From Cryptomeria japonica (lineage: Eukaryota > Streptophyta > Pinopsida > Cupressales > Cupressaceae): a stretch of DNA of 64,000 nucleotides. Shown here piece after piece: positions 47,859-60,212 of this stretch. The first letter of the stretch is position 1. The number at the start of each line of letters is the position of its first letter. The stretch covers positions 98,543,239 through 98,607,238 of the forward strand of contig NC_081413.1 of assembly GCF_030272615.1 (NCBI RefSeq), read 5' to 3'. Under the pieces are notes generated by a model. That model was not told the DNA's origin, searched no databases, and worked only from the letters and a program-made list of their open reading frames with translations. The translations under genes were made by a program, and so were the position numbers.

Positions 47859-48863
47859 ATGTCTACTAACTATTTCAGGAAGGACAGTCCTAAACTTGAT
47901 GGAACCAACTATGGCATATGGAAGATCAGAATGGAGACACATCTAAACTGTATTGGAAAGGACATCTGGGAAGTTACTAAGAATGTCTCTACTACTCCTA
48001 CTCCTGGTCAGCCTAATCCACCTACCTTAGGAAAAGATGAAGAAAATGATTGCAAAGCAAGAGAAGCACTTTTGAGCACATTAATAGATCAACAAATCAT
48101 GGGATTATCAGACAGATCCACTGCTAAAGCTATTTGGGATCATTTGGAAACATTGAATGAAGGAGATTCCATAGTGAAAATTGCAAAACTTGAAAGCTTC
48201 TGGGTCAGGTATGAAAATCAGAAAATGGAAGAAGATGAAAGGATTTTTGCTTTTATGGAAAGAGTTAATGAAATTGTTTTAGGTATTAAATGTTGTGGAG
48301 GAACCTTAAGTGAAGACGAAATTGTTTCAAAAGTTTTAAGAGGATTTCCACTAGCATATAAAATGAAGGTTACTGCTATAAATGAGTTAAGAACAATGCC
48401 TAATACATCAGTAACTAGGGATACATTGATTGGAAAACTTTCAAGTTTTGAAATTGAAGAATTTGGTCCTGTTGCTACTACAAAGACAAATTTAGCTTTT
48501 AAAGCATCAACATCATCTGCACCATCATTTGACAAATCTGATTGGAAAGCCTTTTATACAAGAGAACTTGAGGAAAGGAGGAGAGAAAATGAAGAACTTG
48601 AAGAACTTGAAGCACTATTCGCAAGAAAAATGCCTAAAGGTCTAATTGGAAGTAAGTATGAAGGTAAAGCACCCTTTAAATGCTTTAACTATAATAAGAT
48701 CGGTCATATGGCTTCTAGATGCCCTGATAGACATGTTATACTAAGAGAAGAAGCTAGAAGAACATACAAGCCTAACCCTGAATATCAGAGATACAGATTT
48801 AAGAAGAATAAAGACAAATCTTGTTATCTTGTTGATGAAGGAGTGACTGATGATTGTGATGAG
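47859..48863 (+). pseudogene. Copia-4 gag, N-terminal part up to the Copia-5 insertion
   Basis: Starts MSTNYFRKDSPKLDGTNYG and is open for 335 codons. Contains the retrotransposon gag core (LKVEKLESF-like region, FMERVNEIVLGIKCCGGTLS) and the knuckle CFNYNKIGHMASRC with Tyr for the second Cys. The frame runs into Copia-5 after DDCDED and resumes at 55626. Confidence 0.92.
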
Positions 48864-48868
48864 GATCT
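48864..48868. repeat. Target site duplication of Copia-5, left copy
   Basis: gatct; the right copy is gatcc (55621-55625), one transition apart. Confidence 0.8.
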
Positions 48869-49955
48869 TGTTAGGTCCTAGAGACAATTGAGAAGGGGGG
48901 GGGGGGGGGGGGGGGGGGGTGGGCGGTGAATCAGTTGTCTAATAAATTCAAACCAAAAACAACTTAACCAACTTAATGCTTAATACCAGTAAACCAATTA
49001 AGTATGTTGGTAGACAATGTTACTAGTTAATTGCTATACCGGTAAATATTAATGCATGAAACATAAACACAAAGTCATCCACAACACATGACACCAATAT
49101 TTGTACGTGGAAACCCTGTAAGGGGAAAAACCATGATGGGAAACCTTACCCACAATCAGATGATACTACTGTAGATAGTAAGTGTACATAAATGGGGTTT
49201 GCACATGCAAAAAGGCGAACAGCCTAGAGCTCACTGCTCAATCACAAAATGGGAGTCACACTGACTACAGTTGGATGGTTAAATCCAATGAGAATGTAAT
49301 GCACAAAATAGCATCTTCATATGCTAGATTCAGTACTGGTGTAATGCTGATATGCTTTCAAAAAAACCTAGCTTCACCTTCAAATGATGTTTGCATGTAT
49401 TGCACTGCTTAATCTCGCAGATACCTTCACACAATTGTTTTTTGTATTCCACACTTGATCTTACAAATAAGATCTTACATTTATACCATAACCTAAGACC
49501 AATTTTAGTAGGTCGGCTCTACAAGATATTACAATAAAAAACATTTTATAAACAATATAATATCCAATTCAATAACCGATTGAACATGTCGGCTTAATGT
49601 ATTTACAACAATAATTAATCATCTCCATAGCGTGCCATGTTGATCTAGAAAAGATAAACCTGTCGGTGTAACCCTAGATAACCCTGGACCTATTTTTCGG
49701 TAAAAGAAAATATGCAAATATGAATATACCAATGATTAATTCGTTAAGATAAGATGTCCACACGATGTCTTCAATATTACCAAGTGTCTTCCATATCATT
49801 CCAATTGTCGGTGATCATTATATCCTGTCGGTGAACCATATACCAGTAACTGTGCAATAGTTACTTGCTTGCCAGTGAATGCTACTGGATCTCCAAAGTG
49901 CTAGTGTTTAAGTAGGTGTTGACATCAATGACAAAACCATACCAAAATACCAACA
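48869..49955 (-). repeat. Copia-5 3' LTR with a 25-G run
   Basis: 1,087 bp. 48895-48919 is an uninterrupted run of 25 G, where the partner LTR has 8. Confidence 0.93.
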
Positions 49956-50380
49956 ATCTCCCCCTTTGGCATTGATGGCAACACAAGATGGAAAAACCAT
50001 CAAAGTGCCAAAATAGAAATGCCAAAAACCAACAATCTCTAGAAAATATTATAACCAGAAATCAGAGAGTAATAATCTCTTAAACAACAATCTCTCCCCC
50101 TGGGAGCAACATATGTTTTTCAAAGTTTTTAAATACCAATCTCTCCTCAAAATATAATGTGTTTTTCCATAGATATCTCTCCCCCTTTGACATCAAATGC
50201 CAAAGTTACAACAAATCTAAGTTCATATACAAAATACCAATGAATTCAATATACCAACTACTCCCCCTGAGAAGTAGCTTCCTCATCAAAGACCGGAGTA
50301 AAAGATTTGTCTAATAATTCTATTGGTTGATGACGATCATCAACTGTCTAAGTCTCTACTGGTGGTGGTATGAGTCCAAG
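49956..50380 (-). other. Copia-5 3' noncoding segment with repeated purine tracts
   Basis: Purine tract abutting the LTR plus at least three more gggggag-type tracts on the minus strand. Confidence 0.7.
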
Positions 50381-53300
50381 CTAATCTCTGAGATATTCAA
50401 AAGTCTCCTTGGGCAAAGGTTTTGTAAAGATATCTACAAGTTGTTCTTTAGTATTCACATAAACTAGTTTTATCTCCTTTTCTTCAACTTTTTCCCTTAG
50501 AAAATTCAATTTCATAGAAACATGTTTTGTTTTACAATGTAGCACTGGATTCTTAGATATATCAATTGCTGCAGTGTTATCACAATATATAGTAATAGGT
50601 TCCTTGCAATTTACCTTTATGTCTTTCAACATTTGCTTAAGCCATAGTACCTATGTACAGTTAGTTGTTGCTACAACATATTCTGATTATGTTGTTGATA
50701 AAGATGTACAACTCTATTTCTTACTCAACCAAGAAACTAGTTTGTTTCCAAGAAAGAATGCTCCACCGGTGGTGCTTTTTCTATCATCCACATCTCCTAC
50801 CCAATTTGCATCTATGTATGCACATAATTCAAAGTTTTCATCTCTAGGATACCATAGTCCAAGATTTACAGTGCCTTGTAAGTATTGGAAAATCCTTTTT
50901 ACTACTGATTCATGATTTTCTCTAGGATTACTTTGAAATATTGAAACAATAAATACTACATTCATAATATCAGGTCTAGTTTGTGTCAAATACAATAAAC
51001 CTCCTATCATAGATTTGTACCTAGTTGGATTAACAGGTGTAGATTCATCCCTTTGAGATAATTTGTCATTTGTAGTCATAGGTGTGCTTACCGGTTTAGA
51101 GTTCTCCATCCCAAATTTCTTTAGTAACTCTTTTAGGTATTTGGATTGACTCAAGAATATACCTTTGTCAGTCTGTGAAATAGGCAATCCTAAAAAGAAT
51201 TTTATTTCTCCAATCATAGTCATTTCAAATTCTCGCTGCATTTTAATAGAAAATTCCTTACATAAACCATCTTCTCCTCCAAAGATTATATCATCAACAA
51301 ATACTTCTATAATCAAGATGTCATCATTAGTTATTTTGTAATATAAATTGTTGTCTGCAGTTCCTTTAGTAAAACCAATCTTTAAAAGATACTTATCCAA
51401 TCTTGCATACCAAGCTCTTGGAGCTTGTTTTAATCCATACAAAGCTTTTCTTAACCTACAAACCATATCATTGTCATTTGTCAAAGAAAATCCATCAGGT
51501 TGTTCAATGTATACTTCCTCTTCAAGATCTCCATTCAAAAATGCACATTTAATATCCATTTGATAAAATTTCTAGTTCTTGTGTGCTGCAAAAGCCAAGA
51601 ATAATCTGACTGCCTCAATTCTAGCTACTGGTGCAAAGGTTTCATTGTAATCAACTCCTTCCTTCTGAGAATATCCCTTACACACTAGTCTTGCTTTATT
51701 TTTGACAACCTTACCATCTTCATTAAGTTTGTTTCTGAATACCCATTTGGTTCCAATTACATTTTTATCTTTAGGCCGGGGAACTAATGTCCAAGAGTTA
51801 TTTTTCTCAATTTGTTCTAATTCTTCTTCCATAGCTTTAATCCAAAATTTATCTTCACATGCCTCATTAATAGATGATGGTTCAATTTGAGAAATAAGAC
51901 ATACCTCTTCATTTGCCAATCTTCCTCTTGTCATAACTCCTTTAAACTTGTTTCCAATTATCTGATCTTTAGAATTATTCAATTTTACATACCGGGGTGT
52001 CTTTGTTTGCTGTTGTTCTTCAATTATTGTGGAATCCTCAGATGGTACCGGGGTAACTAGATCTTCATTATGTACCGGTGGATTTAGTGTAGATTCATTT
52101 GTCACAATTTCTATTGCCAGTTCAAAGTCTATATACCTTGAAGTTCCTCTGAATTGTTCATCAATTTTTACATTTGTAATCTCAACAATTTTCTACAATC
52201 TCTTGTTAAAACATCTATATGCCTTTCTCTTAGATGAATAACCAAGAAATTTTCCTTCATCACTTCTAGGATCAAATTTGCCAATATAGTCATCTCTTCT
52301 GATATAACATTTACTTCCAAAAATTCTGAAATACTTAAGAGTAGGAGTATTACCAAACCATAGTTCATGAGGGGTCTTACTGGTTTCACCTTTGATGTGA
52401 ACTTTGTTGAATGTATAGACCGTTGTACTGACTGCTTCTCTCCAATACACATGTAGTAAATTTGCTTCTAATAACATACTTCTTGCTGCATCCAAGATAG
52501 TTTTGTTTTTCCTTTCAACAACTCCATTCTATTGTGCTGTCTGAGGTGCTGATAGTTGTCTTCTAATTCCATTCACTTCACTGAATGTATTAAAGTCCTT
52601 AGATGTGAATTCTCCTCCTTGATCTGATCTTAAACATTTTATTTTCTTACCGGTTTCATTTTCAACCATTGCTTTGAACAGTTTGAACTTTCCAAGTGCA
52701 TCTGATTTTTCTCTGAGAAAAGTAACCCAACACATTCTAGAATAGTCATCAATGATCAGCATGAAATATCTATCACCTTGTAAGCTTTTAGTTCTAGCTG
52801 GACCACATAAATCAGTGTAAATCAAATCAAGAGCATTATTGGATTTTTCTGGAATACTTTTGAAACTAGCTCTAACTTGTTTTCCAAATTGACATTCCTT
52901 ACATATTGTATTCTGAGGTTTGACAATTTTAAGTAAATCTCTAACTGCCTCAGTAGTACTGATCTTTACCATGCAATCAAAGTTTACATGACAGAGTCTC
53001 TTATGCCATAACCAACTTTTATCTATATGTGCAATCAAGCATGTCTTTTCACTGTTATTCGAATGAAAGATATTACCTTAAGTCTGATTACCGGTTGCAA
53101 TTTCCAAACCAATTCTATTCATGATTTTGCATTTTCCATTTTTAAATTGTAACTGAAATCCTTTCTCAACTAATTGACCAACACTTAAAAGATTATGCTT
53201 TAATCCTTCAACATAGTAAACATTGTCAGTGTTATGCTTACCGTCAAGAGATATTGTACCCTTACCTTTGATTGAACAAGCTTTGTCATCTCCAAATCTT

Positions 53301-54502
53301 ACTAAACCTCCATTGTATTCTTGAAAGTTCAAGAATTTACCTTTGTCTCCTGTCATAGGATGTGAGCATCCTGAGTCAATGATGCATTTATCCTTTACTT
53401 CAAGTTTAGCTGCTATTGATTGTTCTACCGGTTGAGCAGTAGGTGTTGGTTGATCTTCTATTATAGCAACAAAAACCCATCCATTGTCTGCCGGATCCTC
53501 ATCAGAATCATCAGTCACACCTTCATCAGCAATGTAACAAGATTTGTCTTTATTCTTCTTAAATTTGTATCTTTGATATTCAGGATTAGGTTTGTATGTT
53601 CTTGTAGCTTCTTCTCTTAGTCTAGCATGTCTATCAGGGAATCTCAAAGCCATATGACCAATCTTATTGTAGTTAAAACATTTAAAGGGTGCTTTACCTT
53701 CATACTTACTTCCAACTGGACCTTTAGGCATTTTCCTTGCAAACAGTGCTTCAAGTTCTTCAAGTTCTTCATTTTCTTTCCTGCTTTCCTCAAATTCTCT
53801 TGCATAAAAGGATTTCCAATCAGATTTGTCAAATGATGATGCAGATGATGTTGATGCTTTAAAGGCTAAATCTGTCTTTATAGTAGCAACATGACCAAAT
53901 TCCTCAATTTCAAAGGCTGAAAGTTTTCCAATCAATGTATCCCTAGTTACTGATGTATTAGGCATCGTTTTCAACTCATTTATAGCAGTAACCTTCATTT
54001 TATATGCTGGTGGCAATCCTCTTAAAACTTTTGAAACAATTTCATCCTCACTTAAGGTTCCTCCACAACATTTAATACCCAAAACAATTTCATTTACTCT
54101 TTCCATAAAAGCATAAATCCTTTCATCTTCTTCCATTTTCAGATGTTCATACCTAACCCGCAAGATTTCAAGTTTTGCAATTTTGACTATGGAATCTCCT
54201 TCATTCAATGTTTCCAAATGATCCCAAATAGCTTTAGTAGTAGACCTATCTGATAGTCCCATGATTTGTTGATCTGATAATGCACTCAAAAGTGTTTCTC
54301 TTGCTTTGCAATCATTTTCCTCATCTTTTGTCAAGTTAGCTCGACTGGGCTGAGCTGGTACAATAGCAGTATAACCATTCTTTATAACTTCCCAGATGTC
54401 TTTTCCGATGCAATTCATATGTGTCTCCATTCTGATCTTCCATATGCCATAGTTGGTTCCATCAAGTTTAGGACTGTCCTTCCTAAAATAATTAGTGGAC
54501 AT
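50381..54502 (-). pseudogene. Copia-5 gag-pol polyprotein, one frame with seven stops
   Basis: Starts at 54502; the frame is preserved to 50381, about 1,370 codons, without a frameshift. The first 474 codons (gag and protease) are open. Knuckle CFNYNKIGHMALRF has lost the second and the last Cys. Protease keeps IDSGCSHPM. Stops: 53078 (TAA), 52526 and 52190 (TAG), about 51569 (TAG), 50711 (TAG) and two more by 50650. Integrase keeps YTDLCGP (Asp) and SDQGGEF; the third motif follows the stop at 52526. RT keeps [12 protein letters not shown] and FVDDIIFGGED; RNase H has YIDANWVGD. Ends KPLPKETFEYLRD-stop. One of the better preserved copies here, but not functional. Confidence 0.93.
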
Positions 54503-54558
54503 TGGATCTCCTCAAGCTGTTAAACTTCTACAAAAGAGGACTAGGCTCTGATACCAAT

Positions 54559-55620
54559 TGTTAGGTCCCGGAGACAACTGAGAGGGGGGGGTGAATCAGT
54601 TGTCTAATAAATTCAAACCAAAAAAAACTTAACCAACTTAATGCTTAATACCGGTAAACCAGTTAAGTATGCTTGTAGACAATGTTATCAGTTAATTGTT
54701 ATACCGGTAAAGATTAATGCATGAAATATAAACACAAAGTCATCCACAACACATGACACCAATATTTGTATGTGGTAACCCTGTAAGGGGAAAAACCATG
54801 GTGGGAAACCTTACCCACAATCAGATGATACTACTGCAGATAGTAAGTGTACATAAATGGGATCTGTACATGTAGAAAGGCCAATAGCCTAGAGCTCACT
54901 GCTCAATCACAAAATGGGAGTCACACTGACTACAATTGGATGGTTAAATCCAATAAGAATGTACTGCACAAAATAACATCTTCATATGCTGGATTCAGTA
55001 CCGGTGTAATGCTAATATGCTTTCACAAAAACCTAGCTTCACCTTCAAATGATGTCTACGTGTATTGCACTACTTAATCTCGCATATACCTTCACACAAT
55101 TCTTTTTTGCATTCCACACTTGATCTTACAAATAAGATCTTACATTTATACCATAACCTAAGACCAATTTTAGTAGGTCGGCTCTACAAGATATTACAAT
55201 AAAAAACATTTTATAAACAATATAATATCCAATGCAATAACTGATTGAACATGTCGGCTTAATGCATTTACAACAATAATTAATCATCTCGATAGTGTGC
55301 CATGCTGATCTGGAAAAGATAAACTTGCCGGTGTAACCCTAGATAACCCTGGACCTATTTGCCGGTAAAAGCAAATATGAAAATATGAATATACCAATGA
55401 TTAATTCGTTAAGATAAGATGTCCACATGATGTCTTTGATATTACCAAGTGTCTTCCATATCATTCCAAGTTCCGATGATTATTATATCCTGTCGGTGAA
55501 CCATATACCAGTAACTATGCAATACTTACTTGCTTGCCGGTGAATGTTGCTAGATCTCCAAAGTGGTAGTGTTTTAGTAGGTGTTGACATCAATGACAAA
55601 ACCATACCAAAATACCAACA
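54559..55620 (-). repeat. Copia-5 5' LTR
   Basis: 1,062 bp, tgttaggtcc to taccaaca, paired with 48869-49955. Confidence 0.93.
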
Positions 55621-55625
55621 GATCC
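55621..55625. repeat. Target site duplication of Copia-5, right copy
   Basis: gatcc, the form also found uninterrupted in the Copia-5 gag itself (gaggatccggcag, minus strand near 53,490). Confidence 0.8.
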
Positions 55626-58600
55626 GGCAGACAATGGATGAGTTTTTGTTGCTATAATAGAAGACCAACCAGCACCTACCATTCAATCGGTAGAGAAGGC
55701 CCTGGAAGCTAAAGTTGAAGTAAAGGATGAATGGATCATTGATTCGGGATGCTCACATCATATGACTGGAGATAAAAGTAAATTCTTGAACTTTCAAGAA
55801 TATAATAGAGGCTTAGTGAGATTTGGAGATGATAAAGCTTGTCTGATCAAAGGTAAAGGTACAATATCTCTCGATGGTAAGCATAATACTGACAATGTTT
55901 ACTATGTTGAAGGTTTAAATTATAATCTTTTAAGTGTTGGTCAATTAGTTGAAAAAGGATTTCAGTTACAATTCAAAAATGGAAAATGCAAAATCATGAA
56001 TAGAACTGGTTTGGAAATTACCACCGGTAATCAAACTAGAGGTAATATCTTTCATTTGAATAATAGTGAAAAGACATGCTTGATTGCACATATTGATGAA
56101 AGCTGGCTATGGCATAAGAGACTCTGTCATGTAAAATTTGATTTCATGGTAAAAATCAGTACTACTAAGGCAGTTACAGATTTACCTAAAATTGTCAAAC
56201 CTTACAATACAATATGTAAAGAATGTCAATTTGGATAACAAGTTAGAGCTACTTTTAAAAGTATTCCAGAAAAATCCAATAATGCTCTTGACTCAATTCA
56301 TACTGATTTATGTGGTCCAGCTAGAACTAAAAGTTTGCAAGGTGATAGATATTTCAAGCTAATCATTGATGACTACTCTAGAATGTGTTGGGTTACTTTT
56401 CTCAAAGAAAAATCAGAAGCACTTGGAAAGTTCAAACTGTTCAAAGCAATGGTAGAAAATGAAACCGGTAAGAAAATCAATTGTCTAAGATCAGATCAAG
56501 GAGGAGAATTTACATCTAAGGAATTTAATGAATTCTGTGAAGTGAATGGAATTAGAAGACAACTATCAGCACCTCGGACACCACAGCAGAATGGAGTTGT
56601 TGAAAGGAAAAACAGAACTATCTTGGTTGCAGCAAGAAGTATGTTATTAGAAGCAAATATACCACATGTGTATTGGAGAGAGGTAGTAAGTACAACAGTC
56701 TATACATTCAACAAACTTCACATCAAAGGTGAAACCGGTAAAACCCATCATGAACTATGGTTTGGTATTACTCCTACTCTTAAATATTTCAGAATATTTG
56801 GAAGTAAATGCTATATTAGAAGAGATGAGTCTATTGGGAAATTTGATCCTAGAAGTGATGAAGGAATATTTCTTGGTTATTCACCTAAGAGTAAGGCATA
56901 TAGATGTTTTAAAAAAAGATTATAGAAAATTATTGAGAGTACAAATGTGAAGATTTATGAACAATTCAGAGGAACTTCAAGGTATATAGATTCTGAACTA
57001 GCAACAAAGATTCTAATAAATGAACCTACATTGAACCCACCGGTATAGAATGAAGATCCAGTTACACCGGTATCATCTGAAAAATTCCATTGTAACTGAG
57101 GAACAACACCAAACGGAGACACCCTAGTATGTAAGACTGAATCACTCTGAAGATCAGATAATTGAAAACAAGTATAAAGGAGTTATGACAAGAGGAAGAT
57201 TGGCAAATGAAGAGGTACGTATTATTTCTCAAATTGAACCATCATCAATTAACAAAGCATGTGAAGATAAACACTGGATTAAAGCTATGGAAGAACAATT
57301 AGAACAAATTAAGAAGAATAACACTTGGACATTAATTCCCCGGCCTAAAGATAAAAATGTAATTGGAACCAAATGAGTATTCAGAAACAAACTTAATGAA
57401 GATGGTAAGGTTATCAGAAATAAAGCAAGACTAGTGTGTAATGGATATTCTCAGAAAGAGGGAATTTATTATAATGAGACTTTTGCCCCGGTAGCTAGAA
57501 TTGAGGTAGTCGGATTATTTTTGGCTTTTGCAGCACATAAGAACTACAAAGTATATCAAATGGATATTAAATGTGCATTTCTGAATGGAGATCTTGAAGA
57601 AAAAATTTACATTGAACAACCTGATGGATTTTCTTTGACAGACAGATAACAAAGATATGGTTTGCAGGTTAAGGAAAGCTTTGTGTGGGTTGAAGCAAGC
57701 TCCAAGAGCTTGGTATGCAAGATTGGATAAGTATCTTTTGAAGAATGGTTTTTCTAAAGGGAATGCTGACAGCAACTTATATTATAAAGTGACAAATGAT
57801 GATATCTTGGTTATAGAAGTTTTTGTTGATGATATAATCTTTGGAGGAGAAGATGGATTATGTAAAGAATTTTCTATTGAAATGCAGCAAGAATTTGAAA
57901 TGTCTATGACTGGAGAAATAAAATTCCTTTTAGGATTGCAGATTTCACAAACTGATAAAGGTATATTCTTGAGTCAATCCAAGTACTTAAAGGAGTTATT
58001 AAAGAAATTTGGGATGGAGAACTCTAAACCGGTAAGCACACCTATGACTACAAATAACAAATTATCACAAAGGGATGAATCTACACATGTTAATCCAACT
58101 AGGTACAAATGTATGATAGGAGGTTTACTGTATTTGACACAAACAAGACTTGATATCATGAATGCAGTATGTATTGTTTCAAGATTTCAGAGTAATCCTA
58201 GAGAAAATCATGAATCAGCAGTAAAAAGGATTTTTCGGTACTTACAAGGCACTACAAATCTTGGATTATGGTATCCTAGAGATGAAAACTTTGAATTATG
58301 TGCATACACAGATGCAAATTGGGCAGGAGATGTGGATGATAGAAAAAGCACCACCGGCGGAGCATTTTTTCTGGGAAATAGACTAGTTTCTTGGTTGAGT
58401 AAGAAACAAAGTAGTACATCCTTATCAACAGTAGAATTAGAATATGTTGCAGCAGCAACTAACTGTACACAGGTACTATGGCTTAAACAAATGTTGAAAG
58501 ACATAAAGGTAAAATGCAAGGAACCTATTACTATCTATTGTGATAACACTGCAGCATTTGATATATCTAAGAATTTGGTACTACATTCTAAAACCAAACA

Positions 58601-58742
58601 TGTTTCTATCAAACTAAATTTTCTAAGGGAGAATGTTGAAGCAAAAGAAATAAAACTGGTTTATGTGAATACCAAAGAGCAAATTGCAGATATTTTCACT
58701 AAACCTCTGCCTAAGGAGACTTTTGAATATCTCAGAGATTAG
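55626..58742 (+). pseudogene. Copia-4 gag end, protease, integrase, RT and RNase H, broken
   Basis: Resumes after Copia-5. Protease WIIDSGCSHHMTGD is intact (near 55,735). The integrase zinc domain has WHKRLCH and CKEC. A TAA at 56236-56238 replaces a Lys codon. The catalytic motifs HTDLCGP, SDQGGEF and NGVVERKNR are all present. More stops follow KKRL (56923-56925), then several lesions to 57,185. A TGA replaces Trp at 57374-57376. A frameshift lies at about 57,645 after FSLTD. RT keeps [12 protein letters not shown] and FVDDIIFGGED. RNase H keeps YTDANWAGD and CDNTAAFDIS. Ends YLRD-stop at 58742. RNase H through the end (57657-58742) is a clean 361 codons. Confidence 0.92.
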
Positions 58743-59154
58743 CTTGGGGTCATAGCCCCACTGGTAGAGACTTAGGAAGTTGATGTTTGTCATCAACTGG
58801 CAGAATTAACAAAGAAATCTTTTACTCTGGCTTTGATGAGGAAGCTACTTCTCAGGGGGAGTAGTTGGTATACTGAATTGGTTGGTATTTTGTATCTAAA
58901 AAATGTTTTTACATTAGCAATTGATGTCAAAGGGGGAGAGATTGGTATGGAAAAACACAAGGAAACACATGTCACTCTCAGGGGGAGAGATTGTTACTTT
59001 GGGAGAGATTATTTATATCTGAATTTTTTATTTTTGGTTATGATCTCTTTTGGGAGATTGTTGGCTTTTGTTGGCTTTTGGTATTTGGCATTTCTATTTT
59101 GGCACTTTGATGGTTTTTCCATCTTGTGTTGCCATCAATGCCAAAGGGGGAGAT
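58743..59154 (+). other. Copia-4 3' noncoding segment with repeated purine tracts
   Basis: GGGGGAG-type tracts at 58855, 58930, 58981 and 59145, several followed by (a)ttg(g/t)t, the same words as the LTR start. Confidence 0.75.
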
Positions 59155-60207
59155 TGTTGGTATTTTGTTATGGTTTTGTCATTGATGTCAACACCTACTA
59201 AACCTTATCAACTCTGGCACTTTGGAGAATCAGCAACATTCACCGGCAAAGCAAATGACTCATGCATAGTCACCAATATCTGGTACACCAGCAGGACATA
59301 ATGATCACCGACACTTGGAATTGCATGGAAAACACTTGGTTATGTCGAAGACATCGTTTGGACACTTTGTCTTAAAGATTTGTTTATTGGCATATTCGTA
59401 TTAGCATATTTGATGTTACCGACAAATAGGTCCAGGTTATACACCAGCAGGATTATCTATTCCAGATCAGCATGGCACGCTATGGAGATGATTTATTATT
59501 GTTGTAAATGCATCAAGCCGACATGTTGAATCAGTATTGCATCGGATATTATTTTAATTATAAATTAATTTTATTGTAATATCCTTTAGAGCTGACCTAC
59601 TAAAATTGGTCCTAGGTTATGATATAAATGTAAGATCTTATTTGTAAGATCGAATGAGGAATGCAAAGAAGAATTGTGTGAAGGTATATGTGAGAATAAG
59701 AAGAGCTATACACACAGACATCAGTTGAAGGTGAAACAAGGTTTTTGTGAAAGCATATCAAAACTACACTGGTACTGAATCCAACATATGAAGATACTAT
59801 TTTGAGAAGTACATCCTTATTAGATTTAACCATCCAATTGTAGTCAGTGTGACTCCTATTTTGTGTTTGAGCAGTGAGCTTTAGGCACTTGGCCTTTCTG
59901 CATGTGCATACCCCATTTGTATACACTTACTATCTGCAGTAGTATCATCTGATTGTGGGTAAGGTTTCCCACCGTGGTTTTTCCCCTTACAAGGTTTCCA
60001 CATACAAGTATTGGTGTTTTGTGTTGTGGATGATTTTTTATTTTTGTTTCATGCATTAATCTTTACCGGTATTGCAATTAACTGATAAAACTGTCAACTA
60101 ATATAAAAGACTAGTTTACCGCTATTCAGCATTAAGTTGGTGTTTTTGTTTGAATTTATTTGACAACTGATTCACCCCCCCCCCTTAGTTTCCTCTGGGA
60201 CCTAACA
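59155..60207 (+). repeat. Copia-4 3' LTR
   Basis: 1,053 bp, tgttggtatt to gacctaaca, C10 run near the end. The hairpin after the TATA box is at 59634-59651. Confidence 0.93.
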
Positions 60208-60212
60208 ATGGG
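60208..60212. repeat. Target site duplication of Copia-4, right copy
   Basis: atggg, after which the satellite monomer resumes (gtcatgttatcactgcc). Confidence 0.9.

Larger units (their letters stand above)
48869..55620 (-). mobile_element. Copia-5, complete Ty1/copia retrotransposon (family B)
   Basis: 6,752 bp, LTRs 48869-49955 and 54559-55620, primer site 54545-54556 (perfect minus TGGTATCAGAGC), inserted in Copia-4 gag in the opposite orientation. Confidence 0.95.
46744..60207 (+). mobile_element. Copia-4, Ty1/copia retrotransposon (family B), itself interrupted
   Basis: LTRs 46744-47802 and 59155-60207, primer site 47805-47816 (TGGTATCAAAGC), purine tract 59143-59153, duplication atggg. 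Its own length is about 6.7 kb; Copia-5 adds about 6.75 kb inside gag. Confidence 0.95.
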
